From Karalla daura (Eukaryota > Chordata > Actinopteri > Chaetodontiformes > Leiognathidae), in contig CM055192.1 in NCBI GenBank assembly GCA_029224185.1, forward strand, positions 21,354,739 to 21,418,738: a stretch of 64,000 nt of DNA, written 5' to 3'. Positions 26,711-40,803 of the stretch are shown piece after piece; position 1 is the stretch's first letter, and the number at the start of each line of letters is the position of its first letter. The notes below the pieces were generated by a model. That model was not told where the DNA came from. It made no database searches and saw nothing but the letters and a program-made list of their open reading frames with translations. The position numbers were made by a program, and so were the translations under genes.

Positions 26711-28116
26711 GGCCCTGTACTTGATTGAGTGTCGTGAACAGACTGTGTGGGACATCACTGTTAGCTTCATCATCTCATCACAGTGGAGAGCCTGAGCTTG
26801 AAGTGACTCACTAGTCAATCCCTTTTCATCAATATGACAATGAACAACAAAGTGCTAGTGAGTGGTTTCACATCTGTGAGAGATGACTTTCACATCAGAC
26901 AAAGAATTAACATCTGATCCTTCGATCTCCCCAAGTTCTTTATAGTTTCGTTATAGTTACAGTTTCTTCCCCTGACAAACCTCAACTGCACAACAGTAAA
27001 AAGTCAAAGTTCAAAAAGAATATTTTAATCACAAAAATCAACAACATATAGACCCGATAGAAGTGTGTTCATACAGAATGAACTATTCCTTCTTTTCTCA
27101 CTTTCCTGCTGGGTTCAGAGCGAGTCTGTCCTGAGGCTGTAGGCTGCTCTAAGACTTTATAAAAAGGGATATTATTAGGAAGTATTAAAGAGCTTCTTCT
27201 TTTTGCCAGAGTCACAATGTCTGCTGAAAGCTTTACAGCTTTCTGCTGTTCTTATGTATCGTTGGGACACCACAAATGTAGAAGCTGCAGGTTATACTGT
27301 AAACATCAATCAAACATGTGATGCTTTGATGCATGACTATGGTTGTAGGCTGTTTTCCATGAAGCGTTTGAAGTCCAGAGCAAAGGGCAAAGGTTAAAAG
27401 GATCACAGAAAGGAGATAAATTTAATGCTGCTTCTTGTTAATAGAGCAGAAACAAAAGAAGCAGAAAAAATAAACGATTCACTCCCCATTTCCTCTTTTT
27501 TGACCTTTCAGTCCAACGGTCTTTGTAAGTATTTGCAAAGCCCTTTAAAACTTAACAGATCTGTGTCGGGAATGATTGAAGGTCTTGTATTCCTCAAAAA
27601 AAAAAGAGCAGTAGTGCATTCTTATCTATATCTAGTCAGAATAAAGTCTAACAGCATTTCCTCCTGTTTTAAGCATTTTCACTAGTTTCTCCAGTGTTTC
27701 AGAGCTTTGACTAGTGTGCAGCCAAGAAGATACAAAGAAGATAGTACTCATAGAAGATGAGTACTTCCAGTTCCACAATGGAATATGGGGTTATTTCCTC
27801 CGGTTACTCTGGCTTAATGTTTTACATAACAGTTTTTTTTTCCACTAAATTCAGTCACTTTTTTCAAAGAGAAAAAAAAACGAGTCATTGATTTCCATTG
27901 GCTCGTGTGGGCTAACAAATACATTCTAGCCATCTAACATCCTCATTCTCTCTCTCTCTGTCTTTCTCTCTTTTAACAACTTTGTACTGGTTGAATGACT
28001 GGATAACATGCATGACCGGTAATGACTGGTATCAAAGGGTTAGTGGGCTAAGCCCTTCCTATATTATGCAGTTGGGAGGATGAGAAAGTTACTGTCTAAA
28101 GAACATACAGAGGATT

Positions 28117-28284
28117 GCACAGCACTAAATAGTTAAAGGATATCTCTATTTTCATAGGTATTTTTATGAGGGCGGGACATGACACTTGTCAATCATTGAT
28201 ACCCAAAAAATAATAAAAGCTGATTTGATGAGTTTGGGCAGCACAAAATTAGCCGAGACATCCTTTAACTATTTAGCTGTGTTG
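28117..28284. mobile_element. MITE-like element with terminal inverted repeats
   Basis: The left arm (ctaaatagttaaaggatatc, from about 28124) and the right arm (ending ctttaactatttag near 28276) are inverted copies. A 17-base core is perfect and the similarity extends a few bases on each side. They enclose about 110 bases of AT-rich, non-coding DNA. This is the structure of a small non-autonomous DNA transposon. A clear target-site duplication was not identified. Confidence 0.45.
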
Positions 28285-30100
28285 CCCCTTTATGTTTCAC
28301 TAAAACGTAGAAAAAAATATTTTGTATGTTATTTAGACAACATCACAGGCATCACATAGACAGGCCCCGCTAGCCCATTCATACCAGCTGTTACTGACCA
28401 CCAGTCACAGATTTACATGAATACGACATAAACACTGCATTAGAAATAGTGTGTCATTTGTACCACCCACCTTAGGTGGTGTACAGCTGGTCTCACTGAC
28501 TGTACATAGAGTACTTTGTAGCAGTGATGCCCAATCTGCTCATTACCATTTCAGATGAAGCCACTATAGTAAAAATAAAGGACTGGCTTTTCAACATTGA
28601 TGGTCTGGAAATCTGTTGCAGACCGAGATGTGACAGTGTTTGTAGTCTTGTATGAAGCACAATGATACCGTATGCAAGTTGAAAGGTAGAAAAAAACCAA
28701 CTCTCCTCAAAAATATATTAAATATACCTCAGATTTTTAATGTATGCTGATGTGTATTTTAATTTGTGTGACGTCATTTAAATCCTTAATGACGTCCAGC
28801 TGTTAGCTCCCATGCACTTGGTCAGGCGTGTTGGCCTCATTTTGTTAGAGCTTATAAAATATCCTCTCAGTGTAGTCAAAATCCAAAGTACTTCCCTGTC
28901 AATTTTTTTTGACCCGGTATTGGTATTAGAGGAAATGTCAAATTTCAGGGAAGGATTCAGGGTCATTAGAATAAATTCTTTGAAAATGTTATATACTGTG
29001 TTTCATCAGATATGTAGTTGTTGTGGAACTAATGTAACACTGATTCTAACTAACACAAACCCATCCAGACAGTAGCTACAAAATCCTTAAGCTTTGGTTT
29101 ATGGCCTTATCATGTTGTATTTTGCAACATTGTGCAGATATTTACACACAATGTAAAACTAGCAATTATGTAACGCATTTAAAAAAGTCTCCCCATGGAT
29201 TTGAACAAGTAGCGACTGCTGAGCAAACTGAGACAACAGAAAGAGGCATATCCAAACACTCAGGCACTCCTAAGCCTGTGCAACTCTCGGCTGCTCCGGA
29301 TGTCCCCCAGATCTGACGCCAGCAACAAATGCAAGTACAAATGTATTGCATAACACGTTGTATTATAGCTAATGAACATTCCTATCGTGCTGCAAGGCAC
29401 TGGACGTTCTGGGGATTCACAACCCTTTGTAACTTCAATTCCCAGTCCTAAATTTGGATAAATAAGGGAGGATGGGTCAGGATGATATAAATCATCACAA
29501 ATCATATTCAGTGGCAGAAGACGGGAAAAAGAAACACAAAAAAAAAGATGGATGATCTGCTGTGGTTAGAGGTTGAGGCAGAGATAAAGCAACGCAGCAC
29601 AGAGAGAGACAGAGATGTTTCTGTGTTTTTGGAGATGCTTGGGGTGTTTTAATATACAGACATGTTGGATATGTCTATGCTACAGACGTGGGCGGGAGTC
29701 TGTCTACAAAACAAGCATTCAAATTGGTTTTCTAGTTTTGCTGATGTGATTGTTCACATTGTGGGGGCAGGTCTACAGTAGGTGCGGGGGGTTTTATGAT
29801 CTCCACACAGATCTGTGTGTGAGCAGCTGGTTACATCATCACTTAAGACCTGGCTATTATATTCAAATATACTTAAATCTGCACCAAGGACAGTTGAAAT
29901 ATATTACATTTTGTGCAAGGAAATCTGCTGTGCTGAATAGAGCCATTAAATTTGATTGTAATTGAAATACTAAACATAATAGCTTGGCGTTAACGTTGCT
30001 CTGCCTTGGTGGATTTTGTCAAACCAAGTATCGAATGGTCTTTGCCAAAATTGCGTCAGCAGCCATTTGTCAGGAGCAGAAAAGGAAATCAACTGTCATT

Positions 30101-30126
30101 CTTTTCTTTTCTTTTCTTTTCTTTTC
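30101..30126. repeat. (CTTTT)n pentanucleotide microsatellite
   Basis: About five tandem cttttt/cttttc-type units. Confidence 0.8.
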
Positions 30127-33100
30127 TATGACAAGGACGCATATTCTCAGGCTACTTGTGCTGCACTTCATGGACACAGGTTTAAAATGAAATACCCATA
30201 TTGTCATTTCATGCAGAGGCTCATGCGACAAACTGCAACAGAATAGCAAATTGGCAGTGGTGCGTGCAGCTCATCCCTAAACGTATGTTTTGGGCGAGGT
30301 TCCTTCCTCCGGTGACTCTCAATTTGACAATACACTGTAATAAAAATGGATGAATCCATGAATAATGAGATCCCGAGCCTGCGGCGAGTCGGCAAGGTCA
30401 TCAAGTTTTTATGTTTACCATGTTGACCGTCCTTGTTGAGCATGGAAGCATGCCGACATTTACTAATTGGCAATAAGCAGGAAGTGCAGCATTGAATTAG
30501 GGGAAATGTCATGTATATGCATATGTATATACAAACCTTTTGACTCCCTACTAGCTGACTTGGACCCACAGTGACACAACAGACTTATCATCTGGTATGT
30601 GGCTACTGATCCAGTTAACTAATGAGTGCTGACTTTTCTTCCATCACGTGGAAAATAGAAACTGAAATAGAAACTCTTTGTTGGCTCAACATCTCTCTCT
30701 TTTTTTCACTTTTTGAGACTTTTCAATTTCACCACAGCCAATTAGCAAACATGTCACAAGACAGCTGAAAGCAAATTGCATGCAGGAAGCCGCTCTGTCT
30801 GAAAATTAACTGTCAACGGTTCGCTGGAGTCATTCCTGGGCCTCGCTGCCACATGAACCAAACCACAGTGCTGAGAAGCAAAAGCTGCTTCCACGAGGCA
30901 ACCAGCATCCCCGAGGGATGCGCGCTAGGCTGTAATCGGCCTCAATGTGCAGATATTGCCTATCCATGCCTGCAGATAGTGAGCTGAGATGCCACAACAA
31001 ACAGGATCTGCACTGAACTCTGGCATGCACAGAGTAACAGAGATCCTTGCCTCACACTCATCATCGCCCTTTTGGAGCAGCTCAGACAGATGGGACGGGA
31101 TATGAGGGCAAATAAGAAGTTGATTCCTGCAAATTGCTATCAAGTAATTATGTTAACCGTTGTGGAAATCTCGCAATAAAAACTGAAAAATGTCACACAC
31201 ACACACACAGCTTCCTCAAAAAATGTGCCTGCAAGACATAATCTGAACTATGACCCCAAAATATCTGTGTAATTGTCTGCACTTGGGCACATTTTGTAAA
31301 AGGCAATTAATCAGAAAGAGCCATGTCAGGACCTCAGACTGAACACATAATTCACTTGTGTGAAGCGGATCCCTCCTTTCGTCATCCAATTTAAAGATCA
31401 TCAATGACCACCTTGTTATTTTGACAAAACTATGATTGGAGCACATTCCCACCTATGTGGAATGACTGCTATGAATGACCAGAGAGGTGTTGCTTCATAC
31501 TTTAGCTATTTATCAATCTATGTACCTGGAACAATTACCGCTGAAGACATTTCATATAGACTGAGATTAGCTCCCCCCACCGTTTCAGAGAACACAAATT
31601 ACTCGGCTGTGGGTCTCTGTAGATGTCAAGTCTATGTGAATGTACAATGAGGGTAAATGTCATCCATAGATATAGAGAAGTGTATAGCCAAGAATGCACG
31701 CCTAAGCGAATCAGAGATAAAAAAAAAAAAAAGCACATGTTTTTCATTTATAAGTAATGATGCAAATGCAATGTAAATCAACAACTACACTTACCGGTAA
31801 GTGTGTAGCCAATGTAATGACCTGTAACTGTGGTTGACTCAAAAAAATGAGTGAATTACAATCATTTCAGTCTGACCTTTTTACAGTCACCCAGAAGTGA
31901 GCGGCTAAAACACGACTCTCTTGTTAATGGAAACAGAACTCGTCATATACTATAATTAGCACATTTTATGAAGCCTGTAAGTTGCAACATTAAAACAACA
32001 CCCGTAGCTTATTAGAAAGCACAACATAGTACCCCACAGGAGAAAGAAGGAAGCAATCATGTCAGTGTTTTAATGTTTTAGAAGTACTTAATGGCCTCAG
32101 AAACTCAATGAATTAATTGGCTCACCCTGGCTTGTTACACAGCTACTGAACCTCAAGCATGTGCCTCATATCAGTGCTTCTCAAGTGTTATGGGATGTTA
32201 CCCCCAGAAAAGTTCTATTTTGGGTCTATAAACCATAAGACAGGAGCATTTACAGGTTGTGAGCTATTGATATATTTGGATGCAATCTCTTTTCTTTGTT
32301 TAGAGACAGCAAATGTCCCTAATCAGACGTTCTCAGTCCCGGCACAACCTTCTGTGCCAATGCGACTGTGTTGAGCCAGACTATATCCACCCCCACACAA
32401 GGTGCTTACTGCAATTTCACTGTCTTGACTCTTGTTGAAAATAAAGAACCAAAAAAGATATTTCAGCTTCAATTGGTGGTTTAGATGGGTGAATTTTAAA
32501 CAAGCAGAAGAGAAGAATAGAAAATAAATAAATAAATGAACAGTAAATCCACCACTGGGAAGTGAGATGAATTCATCAAAACCAGCAACTCAAGGGAAAA
32601 TTCATCAGAGTGTTTCTGTTCTGATTTGATTTTGTTTACCAGAATCTCCTTGTCTCCTTGTCAAAGTCACATCTGCTCTGACACAACTGAAAAATGTGTT
32701 ACTGGCATATAATGCACATTTGGGGCTCTGAAGGCTGTTCACAGAGCAGGCAAATAAAATTATATATATTCAAGTTATGTATTGAGGTCCATTTTCAAAA
32801 TGTAGATCTAAATCCGCATGGATGTGTTTGCAGTGATACACAGATTGGCGTCTTTGTCAAATTCCAGGCGTGACATCTGCCAGGATGAGATGCTTTTCTC
32901 AGGGAATTGAACCTGAGACCTTGGATTACAAGAAGATGCTTAAGCACTCGATCATGGCTGACCCTGATGAGGAGGTCTGTTTCCTAAGACTGCTGATCCC
33001 TTGACAGTACTTCAGGTCAAACTGGATGGTGGTTATATGTATGTCATTGTCAGCGAAGTTAACAGAAAGTGAAACCTTTCAGAGGAGTTCTGCCCTTTTC

Positions 33101-33338
33101 ATCAAAGGTTAAGGATTCTCCTTTTCTCTAAAGAACGATGGTGCTCTGAAGGTGCCTCACACTCACATTGTCTTTTGTGCTATCGAAATTCAATTAAACC
33201 TTTCCATTGTACCAGTGGTAGAAGATGTTACGGCACCTATGATTACAGGTTTCTCAAGAGGCCCTTATTTCTCCAAAGGGTTGTTGCATCATCCGTGTCA
33301 GTGCAAAATAACACAACTAAGGGGTTATCGCCAGATTG

Positions 33339-33685
33339 TTCCATCCATCCAGGTTGCAGTATCATTATACACCCTAGATAGGTCCCAGCACATTGCAGGA
33401 CATAAATACCTATTCACTCAAAGAATTATAAAATACCTTTATTTGTGTGAAAAATATCATTCTTGCTCTTTGTATATGAAATTTGTAACAGTAGAACAGG
33501 TGCCACCATTTTGTCAAAATTCTCTTCTCTCACTTCAAAATCATCTCTCTTTCACATCCTTGGGTTCATTCTTGCATCTTTAGTTGATCTTGATGCATGT
33601 TTTTAGACTTTGCGAGGAAACCCATGAACAGAAGACTTATGTGCAAAGGGAAAAACATGCAAACTCCACACAGAATTTTTTTCTG
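33339..33685 (-). repeat. Degenerate, interrupted fish interspersed repeat (family A)
   Basis: It starts 'ccatccatccaggttgcagt' with 'cctagataggtcccagcaca', then after about 190 unrelated bases resumes with 'gcatgtttttagactttgcg', 'aggaaacccatgaac' and 'catgcaaactccacacagaa'. The order matches the copy at 11171-11475. The unrelated middle suggests an insertion or strong decay. Confidence 0.5.
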
Positions 33686-36600
33686 TATTCGCACATAACC
33701 ATTGTGGATTTCTACTTTTTTCACTTCTTACCTTATCGGTTGTTAATATATCAACATAAAAGCAATTTCTCCCAATACCAACGACACATCTACATCATCA
33801 CCATAATTATCTCATGTTTTTTCCCATCAAAGATTGAGTCACTCTGACCTGCTTGAACAGTTTTGCAGGGGGGAAAAAATGAAAAAATGTCACACATTCA
33901 CATTTATTTAATCTTTTAGGGACTGTGTCCTGAAGATGTTCAAATTATATGCAAAATACCTGTCATGTCCTGATTAGACATAATGGAGAAAAGTTTAGAA
34001 AGAAAGTTACTTTTCCAGGATATCTATTGTTGAGGCTCCCATTAGTATAGAAATTATTTTTTACATTCAGACAGCTCATCCTCCTGATTAGGTAATAAAC
34101 ACGGTCCTCTCATTTAATTGCAGAGATATGCACAAGGCAATTATAACCTCAGAGGAAAAAAAAAAGACCGTCTGCAGTCTGTCCAGTTGTTTGTCTCAGT
34201 ATAAAATAAAAAGGAAATTTCTGATGTGTGATTATGTTTCATCTTTCTCATGAATTTTTTACCACCATTCCACTTGTAGTGTTCAGAATGCTCTCTAAAA
34301 CTATTTTTGAGCATTAAACCACTTTTACTGCTATGCCGCTGTGTTTCACACCAGATGATTAAATATTAAAAGACTAAGTTAAGGGGGAGACTTTCCTGTT
34401 TTCCTAAATCAGTGATGGCTGACATGCTGTTGCCCCAAGATAGCATGCAGCCCCATTCCTTCAAAATTGTGGCTCATCTGTTTTTTTTTCTTTTACACAG
34501 GATTTTTTTTACACAGATTGACAAAAAGCAAGAACTAGACCTGTGATCCTCATAATATGTAAACTACAACTCCTTAAGCTCTGCATGGATACTTATCCAT
34601 GTGCAGAGTTGTGCAGAGTACAGCTGGAAAATTGTACCTAAAAGAGGAATGTGATATTTTGGGATTGGTTTTACACGACATGGTGGCGATTGGTGGTGGT
34701 AAATCACTTTCTTCCTCATGATTCATTTAGTGCTTTTAGTGTATTCTAACCACTGACATTGGATTGAAATAAACCGCATCCTAAGTCTTGTGTAGCCACG
34801 ACATAAAAATGCCCAGAAATGAGATCCCATTGCGTGGCCACAAATTAGTAATGCATGTGAAAGAGGTGATTTAAGTGCCAAGTGATTTCTAAACTGAACC
34901 ACAGAAACTTTTATTTTCACGTCTTTATATGTGGAATTTCATGACAGTTTTTATGTTGTGGCCATGCAATATTTTCTGACATACTGTACGTCATTGAGCA
35001 TGCTCCGTAGAATACAGACAGTAGTCCCCATTGTTCTCACTTTGTTACCGCCTGTGAAGATGTTGCATAATTGATCTAATTACTGTATCTGCATGCCTTA
35101 GGTTGCGCTAAAATGTAGCATATAATCCAACACCGCTGAGCTCTCGTTCATTAATGCTCATCTCCACCTCGGGAGCCTGAGGCATGCAAACTGGTGAGCA
35201 TAGCCAATGAAATCTTAATCCCACTAATTTTATTCTCATTACATGCTCAATATGGGAAATCACGTTGCTTGATACAAATTTGATACTCACATCTATACGT
35301 TTGCAAGCATCATTAGACGCAGACAACATTTCCTTTGCACTGCACAAGCTAAATACCGAGCTACATCCTGTCTCCGTTCATCACATAATAAACTGGAGTG
35401 TGTCACAGGGTTATCACTAATTCGACTGAACACACTACCAGGGAGCTTCATAACAGCCTTAGATATAGTACAGTGGGACTGCTCATACAATTCCTCTAAT
35501 AACGCAGATTAAAGAGCAGCTAAATGCTGCAGGGGGCGGGGGGGTGGTAGGGGCTGCAGCGAAGCTGACTTAATGAACTGGCTGGGTGAGCACCAGCTCT
35601 AATAACGTACAGTAAGAGCAGCGATGCTCACGGAATCGGCCACGCGGCTGACACTGCACAGGCGCACAGAGTTTACATTCACACGATGTCAATTCAGGCC
35701 CGATTAGCAGAAACAGCTCAGACTAAAAACAATGAAATGTTTGAGTTAAAATGAGGACAAGACTAATAGTTTCCCAGTTCTACCCCAGCCTAGAATTTAA
35801 AAAAAAGGCAGGCCCATGTTGACGGCTTGTGGGTTGTGGATGTCCTGGGAGTGAGAAGTGATCTGAAGCATTAAACAAATGCAGCATATATGCAGTAAAA
35901 CCCAGAAGCTGTACTGATTCTGCACAAACACTGGATCACGGTCTCTCACCCACAATGCAAATCGCTGGCACAGCAAACAGATGGGCAACAACTATTTTCA
36001 CAGGCTTATTTAATCACTCAATTTACATCTGAAAATGTGTTGGACTCGACATCAAAGGTGGAGATTATCATCATGGGCATTTTTATGAAAATCAGTACAA
36101 AGTTAAAAAAGTGTATACTCTTTCTCGGTAATACGCATCTGGTAGAAATTCCTGGAAATCAGAGTAGTTTAGTTTAGTTTTTCTTTGTTTCAGGCCTTCA
36201 GGCAGATGCTGCAAAGCAGTGCTGGTTTGCCATTCACGGATGTGCCATGGGCATATACACCCTGGACAGACACACACCCAGGGGCTTATCCACATAAACA
36301 TGCATGTGTTGGTGGTGGAGTGTCCTGACCTATGAGAGGCAGGAGGAGACATCTTCTCCTCTTGGGCCTTTATTTTTTTAATTGATGCAGCTTGCAATTT
36401 TGTCTTTAATGATGAAACCCTAACACCCAGGTGCTTTGATGTCCTCGGCTTGCCATGTTCAGAGTGAGTCAGTGATTCAGCCTGAACTGAAGAGTCTTGT
36501 TATCTTTTTAAGGCCATGGCATCATCTGATCTTCCTGAATGAAACTGGACATCTTCCAGAGAAGGAAAAGAAACCAGCCTGTATGAATCAAATACATGCG

Positions 36601-37997
36601 CATATGAATAGTTAATTGGGCTACATCGCATTTGCGCTACGGTTAAGAAGTGGATGCCGAATGAAGGATTTCTACTGACTGCCGCTTAATGTCAAAAAAT
36701 ATGTAGTGGTCTCAAAATAGTTTACAGCTGTAATCTTAGCTCCTGCCATCCACTCAAAAGTGAAATGTAACATTTGTGAAATCTGATTATTTCATTATCA
36801 ACCAACACCTGCTGAGTTCCCAGCACTGCAGGATGGATTACATTTTAATCCCAAAAGCAAAATTGAGGCTTGTCTTTTACGTACCATCATGTCAGACTGT
36901 CTAAGTCTAATTGTGTCCGGCGTGGTTATTATCATTACATTGGAGAATATTTGAAAAATGTGGAATAAAATGTGTAATCACTACAGCTCTAAATGTGAAT
37001 GTTTTTGACCTTCCAGAAAGCATGGGAGACTGATTGCACCAATTTATGGGAATGGGTTTTTTTTTTGCAGTAGAAATCTCTATGAATTTGTTTTCTTCAC
37101 AGTAAAACATTGAAATTTGATTTCCATGTCACAGCCAGGAAGCAGTCCGTTTGCTTTGGGCAAATTGTTCTTCTCGCCCACGTCCATTGAGAATACCACA
37201 TGCAAAGTACAAAAGGAGCTGTCAGTCTCCTGTCCCAGCGAACAAAGGACACACAGTCACCGACCAAAGCACAGACGTCCTTCCACATAAACTCTGCCAA
37301 GAGTTTGTCACAAATCTTGTGCGTGTGTCCTGAGCTGAGCCATCCCATCGTAAAAGCATTTTGGCCAGCTCGGCCCTCATTTAGAGGAGCTAAAACTGTG
37401 GGAGGCACGATGTCCATGATGTCCACACAGGCCAGCTCGCTTGGCTGACTTTCCCTGGAATGAACTGCTGCTTTGGCTTCAAAATGCCCATCGGACAAAA
37501 AACATTCATCAGCACATGTCTACTGCTGCACCAGCCGAGCCACCCGGGTGGCCCATCTGCAGTGGCCCTGGTCCAATTAAAATACAGAAAATGTCCGAGA
37601 CTTGACGTTACCACTGCAAGCATATCATCGATCAGAATTAATTTCTTTCTTCATGTTGACCTTCATGTTTGGACATACAGCTCATTTTAGTTTGGATAGC
37701 CAAAAAATAAACAAATCAAAAACAATTTTCATTGTGTCTTCATTCAGGCTACAATGTTGGTAGGCTGTAGCATTTTTTGTGAATACAAAATAACATGAAA
37801 GTATTGAGAAAATCAAATTTTACCTCACTGAATGGGTCATTGAGTCATTGCAATTTTTATGTATCTCTAATGAAGAGCAGGATTATCAATAAACTCCTCC
37901 AGTTTCAGTGAGGTGTATAGAGCATCAAATGTGATGAGATCTAGATGAGACGAGATCTATTTTTTCCAGGAGCTGAAGGACATGCTCTCCGCGTAAA

Positions 37998-38220
37998 TAG
38001 TAAATGGACTGGCTTTTATCTGCCTCTTTTCTCATCTTTAAGTCCATTCAAAGTAATTTACATAGACACACTGACTCATTAATACACATTCATATACTGG
38101 TGGCAGAACATAACCCTCATAGTCTGTCTGACATTTACATTTGAACTGAGGTTCAGTCTCTTTTCTGAGGATGCTTTGTAGGGTGCAGGTACTGGGATCG
38201 AACCTTCCTGCAGCTCTACT
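37998..38220. repeat. Degenerate fish interspersed repeat (family B)
   Basis: The blocks are 'tagtaaatggactggctttt', 'agtccattcaaagtaattta', 'acacattcatatactggtgg', 'tgaggttcagtctctt' and 'actgggatcgaacct'. A second copy lies at 50363-50487. I recognise this block order from a widespread teleost repeat beginning 'aaatggactg...'. No coding capacity is visible. Confidence 0.6.
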
Positions 38221-39204
38221 TGACATTATATTGATGTGCAGTAGTGTCAGTCTGTATCTGTGTACCACACTGTTTTAATTATAAGCCACAATAGTGGAAC
38301 AAATGAGACCTGCTAATGTGTGTGTGTGTGGGGGGTGTTCATTCAGACGTTCAGATTCAGATCCCCATTGCAGTACCTCACCATGAATGCAGCTGTAATG
38401 CTGATTTGACAGCCAATGAAAAGAGGAAGGTGAAACATCGCCTGGTGCCAACGATTGCATTGCATTCTGATGCCAGAAAGAATAAGCTGAACATTAGTGC
38501 AAGCATAACACATCACGTTTCTGTGGAGCTGCCGGAAGCAGCCACCCAAGTGCAGAGTAGTTTACAGTGTGTCAGCTCAGAGGATAAGCCCTCATCAGCT
38601 CTGCACAGTGGCTACTGGCTCAGTGTCAGGACGCCTGAGCTCTCAGCGCTGTAGGAGAAGCAACACAATGCTTCCCCGGCTGCTCATTAAGGACGCTGCT
38701 TTTGATGGAACACAATTACACCAGGAGGAAAAAAAAAGAGAAAGAAAACCTTTCTCCTGCATTAAATGTAAGCCCCCCCAGTGAGACTAATTAACTTTTA
38801 TGTGGTTTTAATCAAAGTGGACATTGTGCTCCCCATCCTTTCTTGGCTTTGGAGCGACTCTGGAAGGAATGGCCCTGATGACTGCACCAGCACCGTGTCT
38901 TCCTCCTTTCCTCCTCATCCTCTTCCTCCTCCTGTGTTTGAGGCTCCTCTGTCTCATCTCATTTCCCAACATAGCATAGAGATTTATATCTGGTGATGTC
39001 TCCGGCAGTGGTTCCTTGCTTTTTGCTGGGATTTTATTATTATCTAGAAGTTTTTGAAGTGTTGCTCATCTCTCCTGCGCTCCTTGAAAATGGTACGCTG
39101 CTGAGAGGAATGACAATGATTGGTGCCTTTCTGTTTCTTCTTCTTCTTTTTTTGAAAGTGCTTCAACAAAACTCTTTTCTCAGATATGTTGAGGCTCTTT
39201 TCCC

Positions 39205-39290
39205 TTCAATCATCCATCCATTATTTTAAGTGCTTTCTACCCAGTGGTGTCGCATGAGTCTACTCTGTCTCCAGTTCACATCTTGTCACT
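39205..39290. repeat. Fragment resembling interspersed repeat family A
   Basis: 'atcatccatccattatttta' followed by 'agtgctttctacccagtgg' and a diverged 'ctccagttcacatcttgtca' resembles the end of the family A repeat. It is short and diverged. Confidence 0.35.
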
Positions 39291-40773
39291 GGGAAAAAAA
39301 AAAATCTTGGTTCCTCCCACCAGACAAATCTGACATAAGGTATTGTGTCCCTATGTACAGCAACCTTTTTATATAGGCTTATGAACAATTTCATGTAATG
39401 TAAAAATATATCTTTACCAGTCTACACTAAACCCTTTTTGTTGCAGTGCTCACACCTGCAAACAAATGTGCACATGTAGGTTTTGTTGTTGCCTTTTTTT
39501 ATCTGACAAAAATAAAATCAATATGGGCAACAAATAATTAAAAGGGAGCTTTGCATGATTATTCAAGATCCTTTAATATATAGATTTTTCTCTGTAAAGC
39601 ACACGGAAAATGGCTTCATTAACAATTTTAATAACATGAAAATAAACTCACAGCAAGAAGCAATTCCTGTGTGAGGTTTTCATGTCTTTTCCATATGTGC
39701 ATGGGTTTTCTACAGACCAGAATCGTGCTTTAAAGTTGCTGTGAAACTATACATTACCCCTAGGTGTGTACGGTATTGTGTACTGTGTACTGTCTTCGCC
39801 CTGTGTGAGCTGGAGATACAGTCGGCTTCCAACAGACGCCAAGACACCACTGGCCATGAAGCAAGCAGCATAATGGATGCATGGATGTCTTGGCTGAAGA
39901 TCTCATGGGTGCTGCACTGATGAACTTCATAACGATAAACCTGTTTAATATTTATGACGATGTGATTTGCATAAAATCTACCTATGATACATTTCACTTA
40001 CTTAAAGATCTCCATAATTACATTCTGAGCATTTATTCATCCAAATTAGAAGCCCTTGAAGCAAATCAAGACAGCTTGAGGATCGTTGCAGGCCGATCAT
40101 AATGCCAGTGAATAGTCCATTCAGAGACCATCAGGACATTTCATGTGCTTCTCAAAACATGGTTTTGTTTCAGCACTTGAAGCATGGTCTATATTCAAAT
40201 GATTAAATACTGTAAAACTGGCTGACTTTAGCTTATGTGAATCACTTGCCTTAAGCGGATCAGACATGTGATCGGGATGACGACTCTGCTTTGGTGTCAA
40301 TGTCCTCCTGCATGAATGCTGAGCTGCGGGCCCACAGCAATGCTTCCTTCACAGGCATGAACTGCCACAGGTCAAGCAGCTGTGACACTTCCCTTGACAA
40401 CATCAAATGGTCAAGCACATCCATAGCGTTACAGCTATGTCCGCCCCAAAGCTGCTGGATGGGCCTGAAGGGTTTGTGCACCCGGTTACATTCTCTGATA
40501 TCTAACTGAGAGCAGTGTCTGAATGGACCTGACATGCGAGGGTGCTTTGTCAAATTTATTATAGTATTATATAATATCACAATTTAAATGTTTTAGCAGC
40601 TTTTCCAATAATTGTAACCAAACTGGCAATAAAAAAATAACTCCTTCAAGGAGTTTGTCTGCGATGGGTGTCTGTAAAGCGTTTAAAAGCCTAAATGTTA
40701 ATTATCCCTACAGCCCATATTGATTATGAATCAATGAACTTATTCAGCCAAAGATGTGATTACTGCAGCAAAT

Positions 40774-40803
40774 GTCAGTCTCATTTTAAAGTATGAGACT
40801 GAC
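40774..40803. other. Perfect 11-bp stem hairpin
   Basis: gtcagtctcat (40774-40784) is followed after 8 bases by its exact reverse complement atgagactgac (40793-40803). The stem is too short for a microRNA precursor and no coding context is present. It is recorded as structure of unknown meaning. Confidence 0.4.

Noticed and set aside
33152..33583. A 143-codon open frame in the spacer
   Set aside because: It overlaps a diverged interspersed repeat and resembles no protein.
37097..37498. A 133-codon minus-strand frame in the spacer
   Set aside because: No domain, no convincing splice sites, and several competing open frames on both strands over the same bases.
40260..40580. A 106-codon minus-strand frame that reads somewhat like protein
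   Set aside because: I could not tie it to any family, and it has no flanking exons. A database search of this frame would settle it.
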